From positions 248,001 through 312,000 of the forward strand of contig NZ_BMNE01000004.1 of the NCBI RefSeq assembly GCF_014646295.1: DNA of 64,000 nucleotides, written 5' to 3'. The notes beneath the pieces were generated by a model, which had not been told where the DNA came from, searched no databases, and saw only the letters and a list, made by a program, of their open reading frames with translations. Each line of letters begins with the position of its first letter. The first letter of the stretch is position 1. This document shows positions 1 to 8,939 of this stretch, in pieces. The position numbers and the translations under genes are program-made. Origin of the DNA: Nocardia rhizosphaerihabitans (GTDB lineage: Bacteria > Actinomycetota > Actinomycetes > Mycobacteriales > Mycobacteriaceae).

Positions 1-651
1 GCCGAACAGGCTGTGCGTGACCGCGTCGTCGATGGTTTCGACGGGGACGGCATGCACCGAGTTGAGCTCGATGCACATGACCATCGCCTTCTTGCCTGGG
101 TTGGCCCGGACGAAGTCCGAGGCGGTCCGGATTCCGTTCATGGCTGCCGCGCAGCCCATGAAGTTGACCACCAGGCGAGCGACCGACCGGGGCAGTCCGA
201 GCTCTTCGACGACCGCGGCATCGACGCCGGGCGCGATGAGTCCGGTGCTCGTGGCGAACACGAGAAGTCCGACGTCGGCGGGGTCGACACCGTCGAGTGC
301 GCGCCGCGCGACATCGACCGCCAGCGGAACGGCGTGGCGGTAGAACAGGCGCATGCGATCCTGGATCGTCGCCGGTGCGCCGCTGGGCGCGGGTTCGATC
401 GGGTCGACCGCGAAGCGCCGGGTGTTGATCATGGTCTTGCCGAAGATGCGCCTGACCCGGGTTTGCTGCTCCGGATCGGTGAAGTGCCCGGCCATCCAGT
501 CCGCCGCGACGGACTGGTCGAGGACCAGGCTGGGCGCACCGGTCGCGGTCGATTCGATGACGGGTACGGTCGGCGGCGCCGTCCGCGTTGTGTGCTCGCG
601 CGCATGCGCTGCCGTGTGGGTGCGAAGTGCCTGGTCGAGAGCGATTGACAT
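1..651 (-). CDS. Type III polyketide synthase, N-terminal part (runs off left edge)
   Basis: The first 217 residues are present and the frame stays open to the window edge, so the C-terminal half with the catalytic His and Asn is outside. Residues about 64-90 (RVRRIFGKTMINTRRFAVDP) look like the start of the chalcone/stilbene synthase fold, and the nucleophile region reads VVNFMGCAAAMNG with Cys167, as in mycobacterial Pks10/Pks18-type enzymes. Such enzymes condense malonyl-CoA onto acyl-CoA starters to give alkylpyrones or alkylresorcinols. The ATG is preceded by GAGGAAG about 10 nt upstream. The family is clear; the product is unknown. Confidence 0.85.
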   Translation of the reverse strand, partial: MSIALDQALRTHTAAHAREHTTRTAPPTVPVIESTATGAPSLVLDQSVAADWMAGHFTDPEQQTRVRRIFGKTMINTRRFAVDPIEPAPSGAPATIQDRMRLFYRHAVPLAVDVARRALDGVDPADVGLLVFATSTGLIAPGVDAAVVEELGLPRSVARLVVNFMGCAAAMNGIRTASDFVRANPGKKAMVMCIELNSVHAVPVETIDDAVTHSLFG

Positions 652-755
652 AGCGCCGTGCTTCCTCGTCTGAGCGATTGGGGGTACTTCAATCGTCGAC
701 GAGCGAATGTCCCGCAAATAGGCACCCAAGGGGTGTGGAACCCCCACCCGGCGGC

Positions 756-1625
756 TCAGGCGGTAGCGACGAAGCCTGCGACGGCGTCGGTGAAGGCGTC
801 GTTGTCGTCGCCCGCCGCGGTGTGCGCGGCCGCGGTGATCTCGGCCAGGCGGGCGTGCGGTGCCAGGGCGAGGAAGGCGGCCGCGCCTTCGTCGCTGACG
901 ACATCGGACTTGCCGCCGCGGACCAGCAGGACCGGGATGGTCAGCGCCTCGGCGGCGGCTTCCATCTCGGCGATGCGGGCCTGCGGGTTGTCCTCGAGGC
1001 CGGTGAGCAGGTCGGGGTCCCAGTGCCAGTACCAGCGGCCCTCGCGCTGGCGCAGGTTGCGCAGCAGGCCGTCGGCGTTGTCGGGGCGTGGGCGGTGCGG
1101 GAGGTAGGCGGCGACCGCGTCGGCGACCTGGTCGAGGGTGTCGAAGCCGTCGCGGTGCCTGCCGAGGAAGTCCATGACCCGTTCCACGCCTTTGGATTCC
1201 GAGCGGGGGACGATGTCGACCAGCACCAGGGCGCGGATCGCGTCGCCGCCGGGCGTGGCGGTGGCGAGCAGGCCGGTGATCCCGCCCATGCTGGCACCGA
1301 CGACGACCGCGCCCTCCTCGGGCGTCGCGCCGAGCTGCTCGAGCACCGTCAGCAGATCGCCGACCATCGCGTCGCGGGTGTAGTTACGCGTCGGCGACCA
1401 ATCGCTGTCACCGTGGCCGCGCGCGTCCACCGCGACGACGTGCATGCCCGCCGCCGCCAGCGCTCGACCGGTGCGCTTCCACGAATGCCGGTTCTGTCCG
1501 CCGCCGTGCAGCATCACGACCAGCGGCCCGCCTGGCACTCCGAAACTGTCGGCGACCAGGGTGAGACCGTCGCAACTACGCAACCGCAGCGTCGTCGGTT
1601 CCAGCGGTTCGGTGGAGCTCGGCAT
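756..1625 (-). CDS. Alpha/beta hydrolase
   Basis: A 289-residue alpha/beta-hydrolase fold protein. It has the oxyanion loop LHGGGQN (about 39-45), the nucleophile elbow VVGASMGG with Ser112, and a late histidine in AAAHTAAGDD. The ATG at 1625 was chosen over longer frames because GGAGG lies 6-7 nt upstream and upstream codons would run through the operators. It is divergent from a TetR gene, with two inverted-repeat operators between them, so that TetR probably controls it. Substrate unknown; esterase, epoxide hydrolase and haloperoxidase-like relatives share this motif set. Confidence 0.85.
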   Translation of the reverse strand: MPSSTEPLEPTTLRLRSCDGLTLVADSFGVPGGPLVVMLHGGGQNRHSWKRTGRALAAAGMHVVAVDARGHGDSDWSPTRNYTRDAMVGDLLTVLEQLGATPEEGAVVVGASMGGITGLLATATPGGDAIRALVLVDIVPRSESKGVERVMDFLGRHRDGFDTLDQVADAVAAYLPHRPRPDNADGLLRNLRQREGRWYWHWDPDLLTGLEDNPQARIAEMEAAAEALTIPVLLVRGGKSDVVSDEGAAAFLALAPHARLAEITAAAHTAAGDDNDAFTDAVAGFVATA

Positions 1626-1634
1626 GACACCTCC

Positions 1635-1666
1635 TGAACGTTGTTCACTGTGCTGAACGTTGTTCA
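1635..1666. promoter_or_regulatory. Two copies of TetR-type operator
   Basis: The 13-mer TGAACGTTGTTCA (TGAAC-GTT-GTTCA inverted repeat) occurs twice, at 1635-1647 and 1654-1666, offset by 19 bp. It sits between the divergent hydrolase start (1625) and the TetR start (1708). The placement suggests autoregulation of the TetR and repression of the hydrolase; binding is inferred. Confidence 0.65.
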
Positions 1667-1707
1667 GAATGTAGCGTGAAGCCCCGATCGAAGGGAAGTG
1701 GGGACCA

Positions 1708-2343
1708 GTGGCCGAAGCGAGCCGGGCGGGGCGTCGAGACGAGATCGCCGAGGCGAAACGCGCCATCATCCTGCGCGCGGCCAGGACGATCTTCGAGGAA
1801 GACGGCGTGGACGCGGCCAATATCCGGGCCATCGCCACCGCCGCCGGCTACACTCCCGGCGCCCTCTACGCGTACTTCCCGAGCAAGGAACACATCTACG
1901 CCGCCCTGCTCGGCGAATCCCTGGAGCGACTCTCGGCCGAGGTGGCGGCGGTGACCGTCCTCGACGACCCCGCCGCCCGCTTCCGAGCCGCGGGCCTGGC
2001 CTTCTTCGACTTCTACGACGGCAATCCCCGCGACCTCGACCTGGGCTTCTACCTCTTCCGGGGTGGCATCCGCCCGCACGGCCTCGGCGCCGAACTGGAC
2101 GCGGGCCTCAACGCGGCCATGCTGTCCGGCCTCGCCCCGATGGTGTCGGCCACCATCGAACTAGGCGCCACCGAGGAACGAGCCCGCGTCATCACCGCCG
2201 ACGTCCTGGCCCATCTCTCCGGCCTGCTCCTCCTCGCCCACACCAAACGCCTGGCCCTCCTCGGCGGCACCACCGACGCCCGCCGGATGATGCTCGAGTA
2301 CCTCGACCTGCGCATCGACGCACTGCACGCCGGACGCGGCTGA
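1708..2343 (+). CDS. TetR/AcrR family transcriptional regulator
   Basis: A 211-residue TetR protein. The N-terminal helix-turn-helix covers about residues 15-62 (IILRAARTIFEEDGVDAANI, then AAGYTPGALYAYFPSKEHIY). The C-terminal all-helical part would bind ligand and dimerise. It starts with GTG at 1708 behind a purine-rich GGGAAGTGGGG. It is divergent from the alpha/beta hydrolase and is the obvious candidate to bind the two TGAAC-GTT-GTTCA repeats between them. The ligand cannot be told from sequence. Confidence 0.88.
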   Translation: MAEASRAGRRDEIAEAKRAIILRAARTIFEEDGVDAANIRAIATAAGYTPGALYAYFPSKEHIYAALLGESLERLSAEVAAVTVLDDPAARFRAAGLAFFDFYDGNPRDLDLGFYLFRGGIRPHGLGAELDAGLNAAMLSGLAPMVSATIELGATEERARVITADVLAHLSGLLLLAHTKRLALLGGTTDARRMMLEYLDLRIDALHAGRG

Positions 2344-2398
2344 CCAGGCCGATCGACTGAGATGCTGGGGATCTTCCGAGGTCGGTAGCGTCTTGGGT

Positions 2399-2812
2399 AT
2401 GGCAGGACGGAATGTGGTCGATCCCGCGCAGGTGCGGGCGGCGGTGTGGGCTGTGGGGGAGTGGTTGCGGGACGCGGAGATGGGGGCGCCCGGGCGCGCC
2501 GAGATCGCGGCGGCGGTACGGGGGACGGCCCGGGCGCTGGCAGCGGATGCGCCGGGACATTCGGTGGAGGTGCGGGTCCCGCCGTTCGTGGCGGTGCAGT
2601 GCATCGAGGGGCCGCGCCATACTCGGGGAACGCCGCCGAACGTGGTGGAGACCGATCCCCGGACCTGGTTGTTGCTGGCTACCGGGTTGCTCGAATTCGA
2701 TGAGGCTGTGGAGTCCGGGGCGTTGTCGGTGTCAGGGATGCGGGCGGCGGAGATCGCCGGATGGCTGCCGATCGTGCCGCTGTCGGGGAAGAGCGACCCT
2801 CCTTCCGAGTGA
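2399..2812 (+). CDS. Sterol-carrier-family (SCP-like) protein, Rv0807-type
   Basis: A small 137-residue soluble protein without signal or membrane segments. It matches the actinobacterial proteins annotated as sterol carrier family that lie just upstream of purF (Rv0807 in M. tuberculosis). Recognisable stretches are RAEIAAAVRGTARALA, VRVPPFVAVQCIEGPRHTRG and TDPRTWLLLATGLLEF. An in-frame TTG sits two codons earlier, but ATG is preferred. Function is unknown; the assignment rests on sequence resemblance plus the conserved position next to purF. Confidence 0.7.
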   Translation: MAGRNVVDPAQVRAAVWAVGEWLRDAEMGAPGRAEIAAAVRGTARALAADAPGHSVEVRVPPFVAVQCIEGPRHTRGTPPNVVETDPRTWLLLATGLLEFDEAVESGALSVSGMRAAEIAGWLPIVPLSGKSDPPSE

Positions 2813-2866
2813 CGAGAGCGGGCCGCTCCGTAACGAAATCTGTTCAAGCCCCGGGCGTTTCACCAG

Positions 2867-4291
2867 TCAAGCATCGGAGTTCTTGCGGTGCAGGCCTTTG
2901 TAGTCGTAGTAGCGGGTGATGACCACGCCGCCGACGACTGCGACTGCGATGCCGAGCAGGGACATCCAGATTCCGCGGTCGAGGCCTGCTTCGTAGTTGG
3001 CTTCGAAGTAGAGGATCGAGCGGACGCCGAGGAAGACCTGGTGCATCGGTTCGAACTCGGCGAGCCAGGCCATGTGGGGTGGGATGGCTTCGATGGGGAC
3101 GGTGCCGCCGGAGGAGGGGAGGCCGAGGATGACGAACAGGATCAGGTTGACCAGCAGGCCTGCGCTGCCGAGGGCCGCGAGGGTCATCAGGCCGGTCCAG
3201 CCGACCGCGATCATCGCCAGGACCGAGAACAGGTACAGCGCGAGGGGATTGCTGATCGGCATGCCGACGATTTCGGCGGCGAGCATGAAGACTCCCGAGA
3301 TGACCACCGAGGCCAGGGTCATCACGCCCCATTTGAGGAGCAGGGTGTGGAAGCGGGAGATCGAGGCCGTCGGGTAGTGGACGAACCAGGGGCCGTATTC
3401 GGTGGGGACGAAGCCGAGCTGGGCGTCGACCATCGTGTGGATCACCATCGCGCCGACCATGCCTGCCAGGAGCAGGAGCAGGGCGTAGAAGAACGCGGTC
3501 AAGCCCTCGCCGGAGCCGCTGGGCAGCGGCCGGAACTGCTGGGGCACCACGTCGACCGGGCTCTCCAGCGTGATCATCGCCGCGCCGGACACCTGGGGCA
3601 CCGGCGCGCCCTCCGGCGTCTGCGCGAGGGTGGCCCGCACCTGGTCGGTCAGTTGCGTGCCGATCTGTTTGTCGACTTCGGCCAGCGCCTGGTCGCCGAT
3701 GCGGTGCACGATCTGCACGCCGAACGCGCCCATCCCCGGGTTGGTCTGCAGGGTGATGATCGGCCGTTCCATCTCGCCGGGCACGATGCTGCCCGCGCCG
3801 AGAATGCCCAGACGTTTGCTGAAGTCGCCGGGGATGACGATGGCGCCGTAGACCTGGGCGTTGCGCAGCAACTGTTCGGACTCCGCTTTGCCGACGACGC
3901 GCAGATCCACCTTGTCGGCGGGCACGTTCGCGACCAGTCCGTCGGCGACCTGCTTGCCGTAGTTCACCTTCCGCTGCTGGTCGCCGGAGCCGGTGACATC
4001 GCCGACATCCAGGTTGACCAGCGCGATCGGGAAGTCGTGCAGGTTCTTCTCCGGATCGGCGACATAGCCGAGGTACATCACGCCGAGCAGCGCGGTGAGC
4101 AGCGTGAGCACCAGCGTGGGGATGACCACGATGTGGGACCAGTGACGCCGTTCGGGCGCAGGTGTGGCGAATATCGCATCGCCGGTCTGTGCCTGTGTGG
4201 AATCCATCCGCTCCGACCTGGCGTTTTCACTATCCGAACCAGTATCACCGGTTACTTCGTGCCCGCTGTCGTCCGTCGTCACCTTGCGCAC
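2867..4291 (-). CDS. YhgE/Pip-type (DUF3533-like) membrane protein
   Basis: A 474-residue membrane protein with a charged cytoplasmic N-terminus (about 1-50). One transmembrane helix follows (HIVVIPTLVLTLLTALLGVMYLGY), then a large extracytoplasmic domain (about 75-260) starting KNLHDFPIALVNLD, then about five C-terminal helices. This layout matches the YhgE/Pip and ABC-2-related export proteins, whose cargo is usually unknown. The start is GTG; an internal ATG (MDSTQAQTG) is possible. It is divergent from purF. Confidence 0.7.
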   Translation of the reverse strand: MRKVTTDDSGHEVTGDTGSDSENARSERMDSTQAQTGDAIFATPAPERRHWSHIVVIPTLVLTLLTALLGVMYLGYVADPEKNLHDFPIALVNLDVGDVTGSGDQQRKVNYGKQVADGLVANVPADKVDLRVVGKAESEQLLRNAQVYGAIVIPGDFSKRLGILGAGSIVPGEMERPIITLQTNPGMGAFGVQIVHRIGDQALAEVDKQIGTQLTDQVRATLAQTPEGAPVPQVSGAAMITLESPVDVVPQQFRPLPSGSGEGLTAFFYALLLLLAGMVGAMVIHTMVDAQLGFVPTEYGPWFVHYPTASISRFHTLLLKWGVMTLASVVISGVFMLAAEIVGMPISNPLALYLFSVLAMIAVGWTGLMTLAALGSAGLLVNLILFVILGLPSSGGTVPIEAIPPHMAWLAEFEPMHQVFLGVRSILYFEANYEAGLDRGIWMSLLGIAVAVVGGVVITRYYDYKGLHRKNSDA

Positions 4292-4427
4292 GGTAACAGC
4301 TCACGACCGCTTATCGGTGGGTACGCGAGCGGGAGATTGCTGCCGGGATGCGAGCGCGCGTACTACGTGTCCCTATTCACCCGTAGAATGACGGGTGCCC
4401 CCAGCCCGCCCGAACAGGGAGCAAACG

Positions 4428-5975
4428 GTGAATGACCCCCACGAGCCCGAGAACGAGCCCCGCGAGGAGTGTGGCGTTTTCGGCGTCTGGGCTCCCGACG
4501 AGGACGTAGCCAAGCTCACCTACTACGGCCTGTATGCGCTGCAGCATCGCGGGCAGGAGGCGGCAGGTATCGCCGTCTCCGACGGCTCCCAGATCCTGGT
4601 CTTCAAGGATCTCGGCCTGGTCAGTCAGGTCTTCGACGAGCAGACTCTCGGCGCGATGCCGGGTCATATCGCCGTCGGACACTGTCGCTACTCCACCACC
4701 GGTGGCGTCACCTGGGAGAACGCGCAACCGATCTTCCGCACCACCGCCGTCGGCTCCGGCCTGGCGCTGGGCCACAACGGCAACCTGGTCAACACCGCCG
4801 AATTGGCCGGGCGCGCACGCGAACTCGGCCTGATCGGGGCCGGCGTGATCGACGGCCGCCCGCAGATGACCGGCGCGACCTCCGACTCCGACATCGTCAC
4901 CGCCCTGCTGGCGCACGCCGCGGCGGACTCGAGCATCGAGCAGGCCGCGATGGAACTGCTGCCGCAGCTGCGCGGCGCGTTCTGCCTGACCTTCATGGAC
5001 GAGCACACCCTCTACGCCGCGCGTGACCCGCACGGCGTGCGCCCGCTGGTGCTGGGCAGGCTCGACCGCGGCTGGGTCGTCGCCTCCGAGACCGCCGCAC
5101 TCGACATCGTCGGCGCCGCGTTCGTCCGCGAGATCGAGCCGGGCGAGCTGCTCGCGATCGACTCCGACGGCGTGCGCTCGATGCGCTTCGCCAACCCCGA
5201 GCCCAAGGGCTGCGTCTTCGAGTACGTGTACCTGGCTCGCCCCGACACCACGATCGCCGGGCGCTCGGTGCATTCGACCCGCGTGGAGATCGGCCGCAAG
5301 CTGGCCAAGGAGAGCCCGGTCGAGGCCGACCTGGTGATCCCGGTGCCCGAGTCGGGCACGCCCGCCGCGGTCGGGTACGCGCAGGGCTCCGGCATTCCCT
5401 ACGGCCAGGGCCTGATGAAGAACGCCTATGTGGGCCGCACCTTCATCCAGCCGAGCCAGACCATCCGCCAGCTCGGCATCCGGCTCAAGCTCAACCCGCT
5501 GCGCGAGGTCATCCGCGGCAAGCGGCTCATCGTCGTCGACGACTCGATCGTGCGCGGCAACACCCAGCGCGCGCTGATCCGCATGCTGCGCGAGGCAGGC
5601 GCGCTCGAGATCCACGTTCGCATCGCGTCGCCGCCGGTGAAGTGGCCCTGCTTCTACGGCATCGACTTCGCCTCGCGCGCGGAGCTGATCGCCAACGGCG
5701 CGGGCGCCGACGACAGCTACGACGACATGGTCGAGAACGTGCGCCGCTCGATCGGCGCCGACACCCTCGGCTACATCTCCACCGAGGGCATGATCGCCGC
5801 CACCGAGCAGCCGGCCAGCAGGCTGTGCACCGCTTGCTTCACCGGCGACTACCCGATCCCGCTGCCGCAGGAAGCCGCCATCGGCAAGAACGTGCTCGAG
5901 GGGATGCTCTCGGGTAAGCCGGAGGCGAAGCTGCTCGCGGAGAACGTCAACGCCGATGCGCTGAGCAGGCCGTAG
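4428..5975 (+). CDS. purF: Amidophosphoribosyltransferase
   Basis: PurF catalyses the first committed step of purine synthesis, PRPP + glutamine to 5-phosphoribosylamine. The 515-residue product begins with a short propeptide ending EPREE, followed by Cys15 (CGVFGVW), the N-terminal glutaminase nucleophile exposed after cleavage. The PRPP-binding loop is VVDDSIVRGNT, and a C-terminal CTACF pair fits the [4Fe-4S] Bacillus-type enzyme. GTG 4428 was chosen because GGGAG precedes it and it gives the usual propeptide length. A candidate -10 TAGAAT lies at 4385-4390. Normally purM follows; here an ABC transporter intervenes. Confidence 0.97.
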   Translation: MNDPHEPENEPREECGVFGVWAPDEDVAKLTYYGLYALQHRGQEAAGIAVSDGSQILVFKDLGLVSQVFDEQTLGAMPGHIAVGHCRYSTTGGVTWENAQPIFRTTAVGSGLALGHNGNLVNTAELAGRARELGLIGAGVIDGRPQMTGATSDSDIVTALLAHAAADSSIEQAAMELLPQLRGAFCLTFMDEHTLYAARDPHGVRPLVLGRLDRGWVVASETAALDIVGAAFVREIEPGELLAIDSDGVRSMRFANPEPKGCVFEYVYLARPDTTIAGRSVHSTRVEIGRKLAKESPVEADLVIPVPESGTPAAVGYAQGSGIPYGQGLMKNAYVGRTFIQPSQTIRQLGIRLKLNPLREVIRGKRLIVVDDSIVRGNTQRALIRMLREAGALEIHVRIASPPVKWPCFYGIDFASRAELIANGAGADDSYDDMVENVRRSIGADTLGYISTEGMIAATEQPASRLCTACFTGDYPIPLPQEAAIGKNVLEGMLSGKPEAKLLAENVNADALSRP

Positions 5976-5993
5976 CGCCGCATCGTCACCAGG

Positions 5994-6027
5994 AGGGCCG
6001 GTCAGGATAAACCTGATCGGCCCTTTT
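5994..6027 (+). terminator. Terminator after purF
   Basis: A 13-bp stem AGGGCCGGTCAGG / CCTGATCGGCCCT (one G-U pair) with loop ATAAA, followed by TTTT. It starts 18 nt after the purF stop, so the downstream ABC operon should have its own promoter in 6028-6228. Confidence 0.85.
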
Positions 6028-6228
6028 CGTGTTGCGTACGTAGGGAATTCCGGTAACCGACTATTTCGTAAGATTAGTTCATAACATCCGCGCAATTTTT
6101 CGCTCGAATTGATACTGGGCGGTAATGGTTCGCCTGTACGGTCCCCCGCTATATCGCTAGCTCACCGCGTTGTCGTCGCACCTGTGATCCGGGTGCGGCG
6201 ACGACGTGGCGTTCGAGAATGGGATCTG

Positions 6229-7845
6229 ATGTTGAACAGTGCACTGAGCGTTCGCAAGAATCGCGCGAAACAAGTTGCCGCAGTGGGTGTCGCGGCTGTC
6301 GTCGCGGCCGCGCTGGCAGGCTGTGGTTCGGGCCGCACCGATGAGGCGGGGTCCGGTGCGGGGCTGGTCGTCGGCACCACGGACAAGATCTTCTCGCTCG
6401 ACCCGGCCGCCGCCTACGACAACGGCTCGCTGCTGGTGGAGAACCAGATCTATTCGTATCTGCTGAATTTCGCGCCGGGCGATACCACGCCCAAGCCCGA
6501 TGCGGCGGAGAAGTGCGAGTTCAGCGCGCCGACCGTGTACACGTGCAAGATCAAATCAGGGCTGACTTTCGCCAACGGAAATCCGTTGACCGCCAAGAGC
6601 GTCAAGTTCTCCTTCGACCGAATGCTCGAGATCAACGATCCGCACGGTCCCGCCTCGCTGCTCGGCAATCTCGACAAGACCGATGTGGTCGACGATCTCA
6701 CCGTCGCGTTCACGCTCAAGGTCGCCAACGATCAGACCTTCCCGACCATCCTGCCGACCCAGGCGGGCCCGATCGTCGACGAGAAGGTGTTCTCGGCCGA
6801 CAAGGTGGCCACCGACGAGGAAGTCGTTGCGGCGAAGGGCTATTCGGGTCCGTACACGATCACCAGCTACGACAAGAACAAGCTGGTCGAGTACCAGGCC
6901 AACCCCGCCTACCAGGGCATCCTCGGCACCCCGAAGAACACCACGGTCTCGACCAAGTACTACGCCACCTCCGACAACCTGAAGCTGGACCTGCAGAACG
7001 GCGCCATCGACGTGGGCTACCGCTCGTTCACGCCGACCGACATCGACTCGCTCCGTGCGGATTCCAAGGTGAAGGTCACCGACGGACCCGGCGGCGAGCT
7101 GCGCTACATCGTGTTCAACATGAACACGATGCCGGGCAATACCCCCGAGCAGAAGCTGGCCGTGCGCAAGGCGCTCGCGTCCTCGGTGGACCGGGAAGCG
7201 CTCGCGTCCTCGGTGTACAAGAACACCTATCAGCCCGCGTACGGCTATGTGCCGCAAGGCATGACGGGCGCGGCCGAGCCGTTGAAGCAGCTCTACGGCG
7301 CCAAGCCGGACAAGACCCTCGCGGCGAAGTTCCTGGCCGACGCGGGCGTCGCCACCCCGGTGACGCTGAACCTGCAGTACAACCCGGACCACTACGGCTC
7401 CAGCTCCTCGGAGGAGTACGCCGCGGTCAAGTCGCAGCTCGAGGCGTCGGGCCTGTTCAAGGTGAACCTGCAGTCCACCGAATGGGTCACCTACCAGAAG
7501 GAGCGCGCCTCCGACGGCTACCCGATGTACCAGTTCGGCTGGTTCCCCGACTTCCCGGACGCCGACAACTACCTCTCGCCGTTCTTCGGGCCGAACAACT
7601 TCCTGCAGTCGCACTTCGAGAACCCCGGGATCAACGCCCAGCTGATCGCCGAGACCACCGAATCCGATCCGGCCAAGCGGGTCGAGCTGCTGCAGAAGAT
7701 CCAGACCGACCTGGCGCAGAACCATCTGCCGACGCTGCCGCTGCTCTCGGGCAAGCAGGTCGCGGTGTCCAAGCCCGGCGTCTCCGGTGTCGAGCAGACC
7801 CTCGACGGCTCCTTCAAGTTCCGGTTCACGGTACTGAGCAAGTGA
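6229..7845 (+). CDS. ABC transporter substrate-binding lipoprotein (SBP family 5)
   Basis: A 538-residue extracellular solute-binding protein of the dipeptide/oligopeptide/nickel type. A signal peptide (about 1-30) ends in the lipobox LAGC, so it should be lipid-anchored outside the membrane. The body carries the family landmarks LVVGTTDKIFSLDPA, TAKSVKFSFDRML and NTPEQKLAVRKALASSVDREAL. It is the first gene of a Dpp/Opp-type operon with two permeases and a fused double ATPase. The ligand is not predictable; peptides are most likely. A strong hairpin follows directly. Confidence 0.9.
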   Translation: MLNSALSVRKNRAKQVAAVGVAAVVAAALAGCGSGRTDEAGSGAGLVVGTTDKIFSLDPAAAYDNGSLLVENQIYSYLLNFAPGDTTPKPDAAEKCEFSAPTVYTCKIKSGLTFANGNPLTAKSVKFSFDRMLEINDPHGPASLLGNLDKTDVVDDLTVAFTLKVANDQTFPTILPTQAGPIVDEKVFSADKVATDEEVVAAKGYSGPYTITSYDKNKLVEYQANPAYQGILGTPKNTTVSTKYYATSDNLKLDLQNGAIDVGYRSFTPTDIDSLRADSKVKVTDGPGGELRYIVFNMNTMPGNTPEQKLAVRKALASSVDREALASSVYKNTYQPAYGYVPQGMTGAAEPLKQLYGAKPDKTLAAKFLADAGVATPVTLNLQYNPDHYGSSSSEEYAAVKSQLEASGLFKVNLQSTEWVTYQKERASDGYPMYQFGWFPDFPDADNYLSPFFGPNNFLQSHFENPGINAQLIAETTESDPAKRVELLQKIQTDLAQNHLPTLPLLSGKQVAVSKPGVSGVEQTLDGSFKFRFTVLSK

Positions 7846-7856
7846 GTGACGTTCCC

Positions 7857-7887
7857 GCTGCGCCCGGATCGCTGATCCGGGCGCAGC
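7857..7887 (+). repeat. Hairpin between binding-protein and permease genes
   Basis: Perfect 14-bp inverted repeat GCTGCGCCCGGATC / GATCCGGGCGCAGC with a 3-nt loop (GCT), starting 11 nt after the stop of the binding-protein gene. No T-run follows. Hairpins here often stabilise the 5' transcript so the binding protein is made in excess of the permease. Confidence 0.8.
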
Positions 7888-7922
7888 GTTTCGGGTGGAT
7901 GCGCGGCGGGGGTTCCCGCCAG

Positions 7923-8939
7923 GTGGCTTTGCTGCGGTACCTGCTGATTCGGCTGCTGCTGATTCTGCCGACCGCGTGGTTGCTGGTGACGGTGGTGTTC
8001 TTCCTGATGCGGGTGATCGGCGACCCGATCAGCGCGGCCATGGGTGGCCGGCTCACCCAGGATCAGATCGAGCAGCGCAAGGAAGCGGCCGGGCTGAATC
8101 GGCCGATCCTGACCCAATATCGGGAGTACATCACCGGTTTCCTGCACGGTGATTTCGGCCGGACCCAGGACAACCAGGCGATCAGCGAGGTGGTGATCAC
8201 CTACGGCGCGGCCACGTTCGAGCTGGTGTTCTGGGGACTGGTCGTCGCCTTCGCCGTCGGCGTGCCGCTGGGCAGATACGCGGCGACACACCGGGATTCG
8301 ACCTCGGATGCGGTGCTGCGATTCTCGGCGGTGCTGGCCTACGCGGCCCCGGTGTTCTTCGTCGGCATGCTGTTCAAGCTGATCTTCTCGGTGTGGCTGG
8401 GCTGGTTTCCCGTCGGCGGGCGGGCCAGTACCGATGTCGAGCTCGCGCTGCAACATGTCTCGCCGAAGACGAACATCCTGATCGTCGACGCGATCCTCTA
8501 CGGCGAACCCTCCTATGTGCTCGACGTGCTCGAACACGCGGTGCTCCCCGCCCTCGCCCTCGGGCTGCTCACCGGTGGCATCTTCCTGCGGCTGGTGCGG
8601 GTGAACCTGATCCAGACGTTGCGCAGTGATTTCGTCGAGGCGGCGCGGGCGCGTGGGTTGTCCGCGCGGGTGGTCACCGGGCGGCACGCGGTGCGCAATG
8701 CGCTGATCCCGGTCATCACGGTGATGGGCATGTGCATCGCGATGATGCTCGGCGGCGCGGTGCTCACCGAGACCACCTTCGAGTGGAAAGGCCTCGGCTA
8801 CCAGCTCGCCGAGTATCTGCGGGCGCGCGATTTCATCGCGGTGCAGGGCATTGTCGCGTTCATCGCGCTGGTGGTCGCGGTGATGAGCTTCGTCGTCGAC
8901 GCCATCGTCGCGCTGATCGACCCGAGGGTGAGGTTCTGA
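7923..8939 (+). CDS. ABC transporter permease (DppB/OppB-like)
   Basis: Inner-membrane permease with about six transmembrane helices, beginning LLRYLLIRLLLILPTAWLLVT as DppB proteins do. The EAA-type loop reads DFVEAARARGLSARVVTGRH, and a C-terminal helix ends DAIVALIDPRVRF. The start is uncertain. GTG 7923 gives the normal N-terminus, 338 residues, with GGGGG 10 nt upstream. ATG 7899 and GTG 7842 (overlapping the previous stop but inside the hairpin) are alternatives in the same frame. Stop and next start overlap as TGATG. Confidence 0.9.
   Translation: MALLRYLLIRLLLILPTAWLLVTVVFFLMRVIGDPISAAMGGRLTQDQIEQRKEAAGLNRPILTQYREYITGFLHGDFGRTQDNQAISEVVITYGAATFELVFWGLVVAFAVGVPLGRYAATHRDSTSDAVLRFSAVLAYAAPVFFVGMLFKLIFSVWLGWFPVGGRASTDVELALQHVSPKTNILIVDAILYGEPSYVLDVLEHAVLPALALGLLTGGIFLRLVRVNLIQTLRSDFVEAARARGLSARVVTGRHAVRNALIPVITVMGMCIAMMLGGAVLTETTFEWKGLGYQLAEYLRARDFIAVQGIVAFIALVVAVMSFVVDAIVALIDPRVRF

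Noticed and set aside
2888..4435. A 515-codon plus-strand frame opposite the YhgE-like gene
   Set aside because: The minus-strand frame has proper membrane helices; this one is Asp/His/Arg-rich shadow sequence.
4377..6095. A 572-codon minus-strand frame opposite purF
   Set aside because: No motifs, and purF on the other strand is certain.
7842..7923. GTG 7842 overlapping the previous stop as permease start
   Set aside because: The added residues would be coded by the perfect hairpin and do not resemble a DppB N-terminus; kept only as an alternative.
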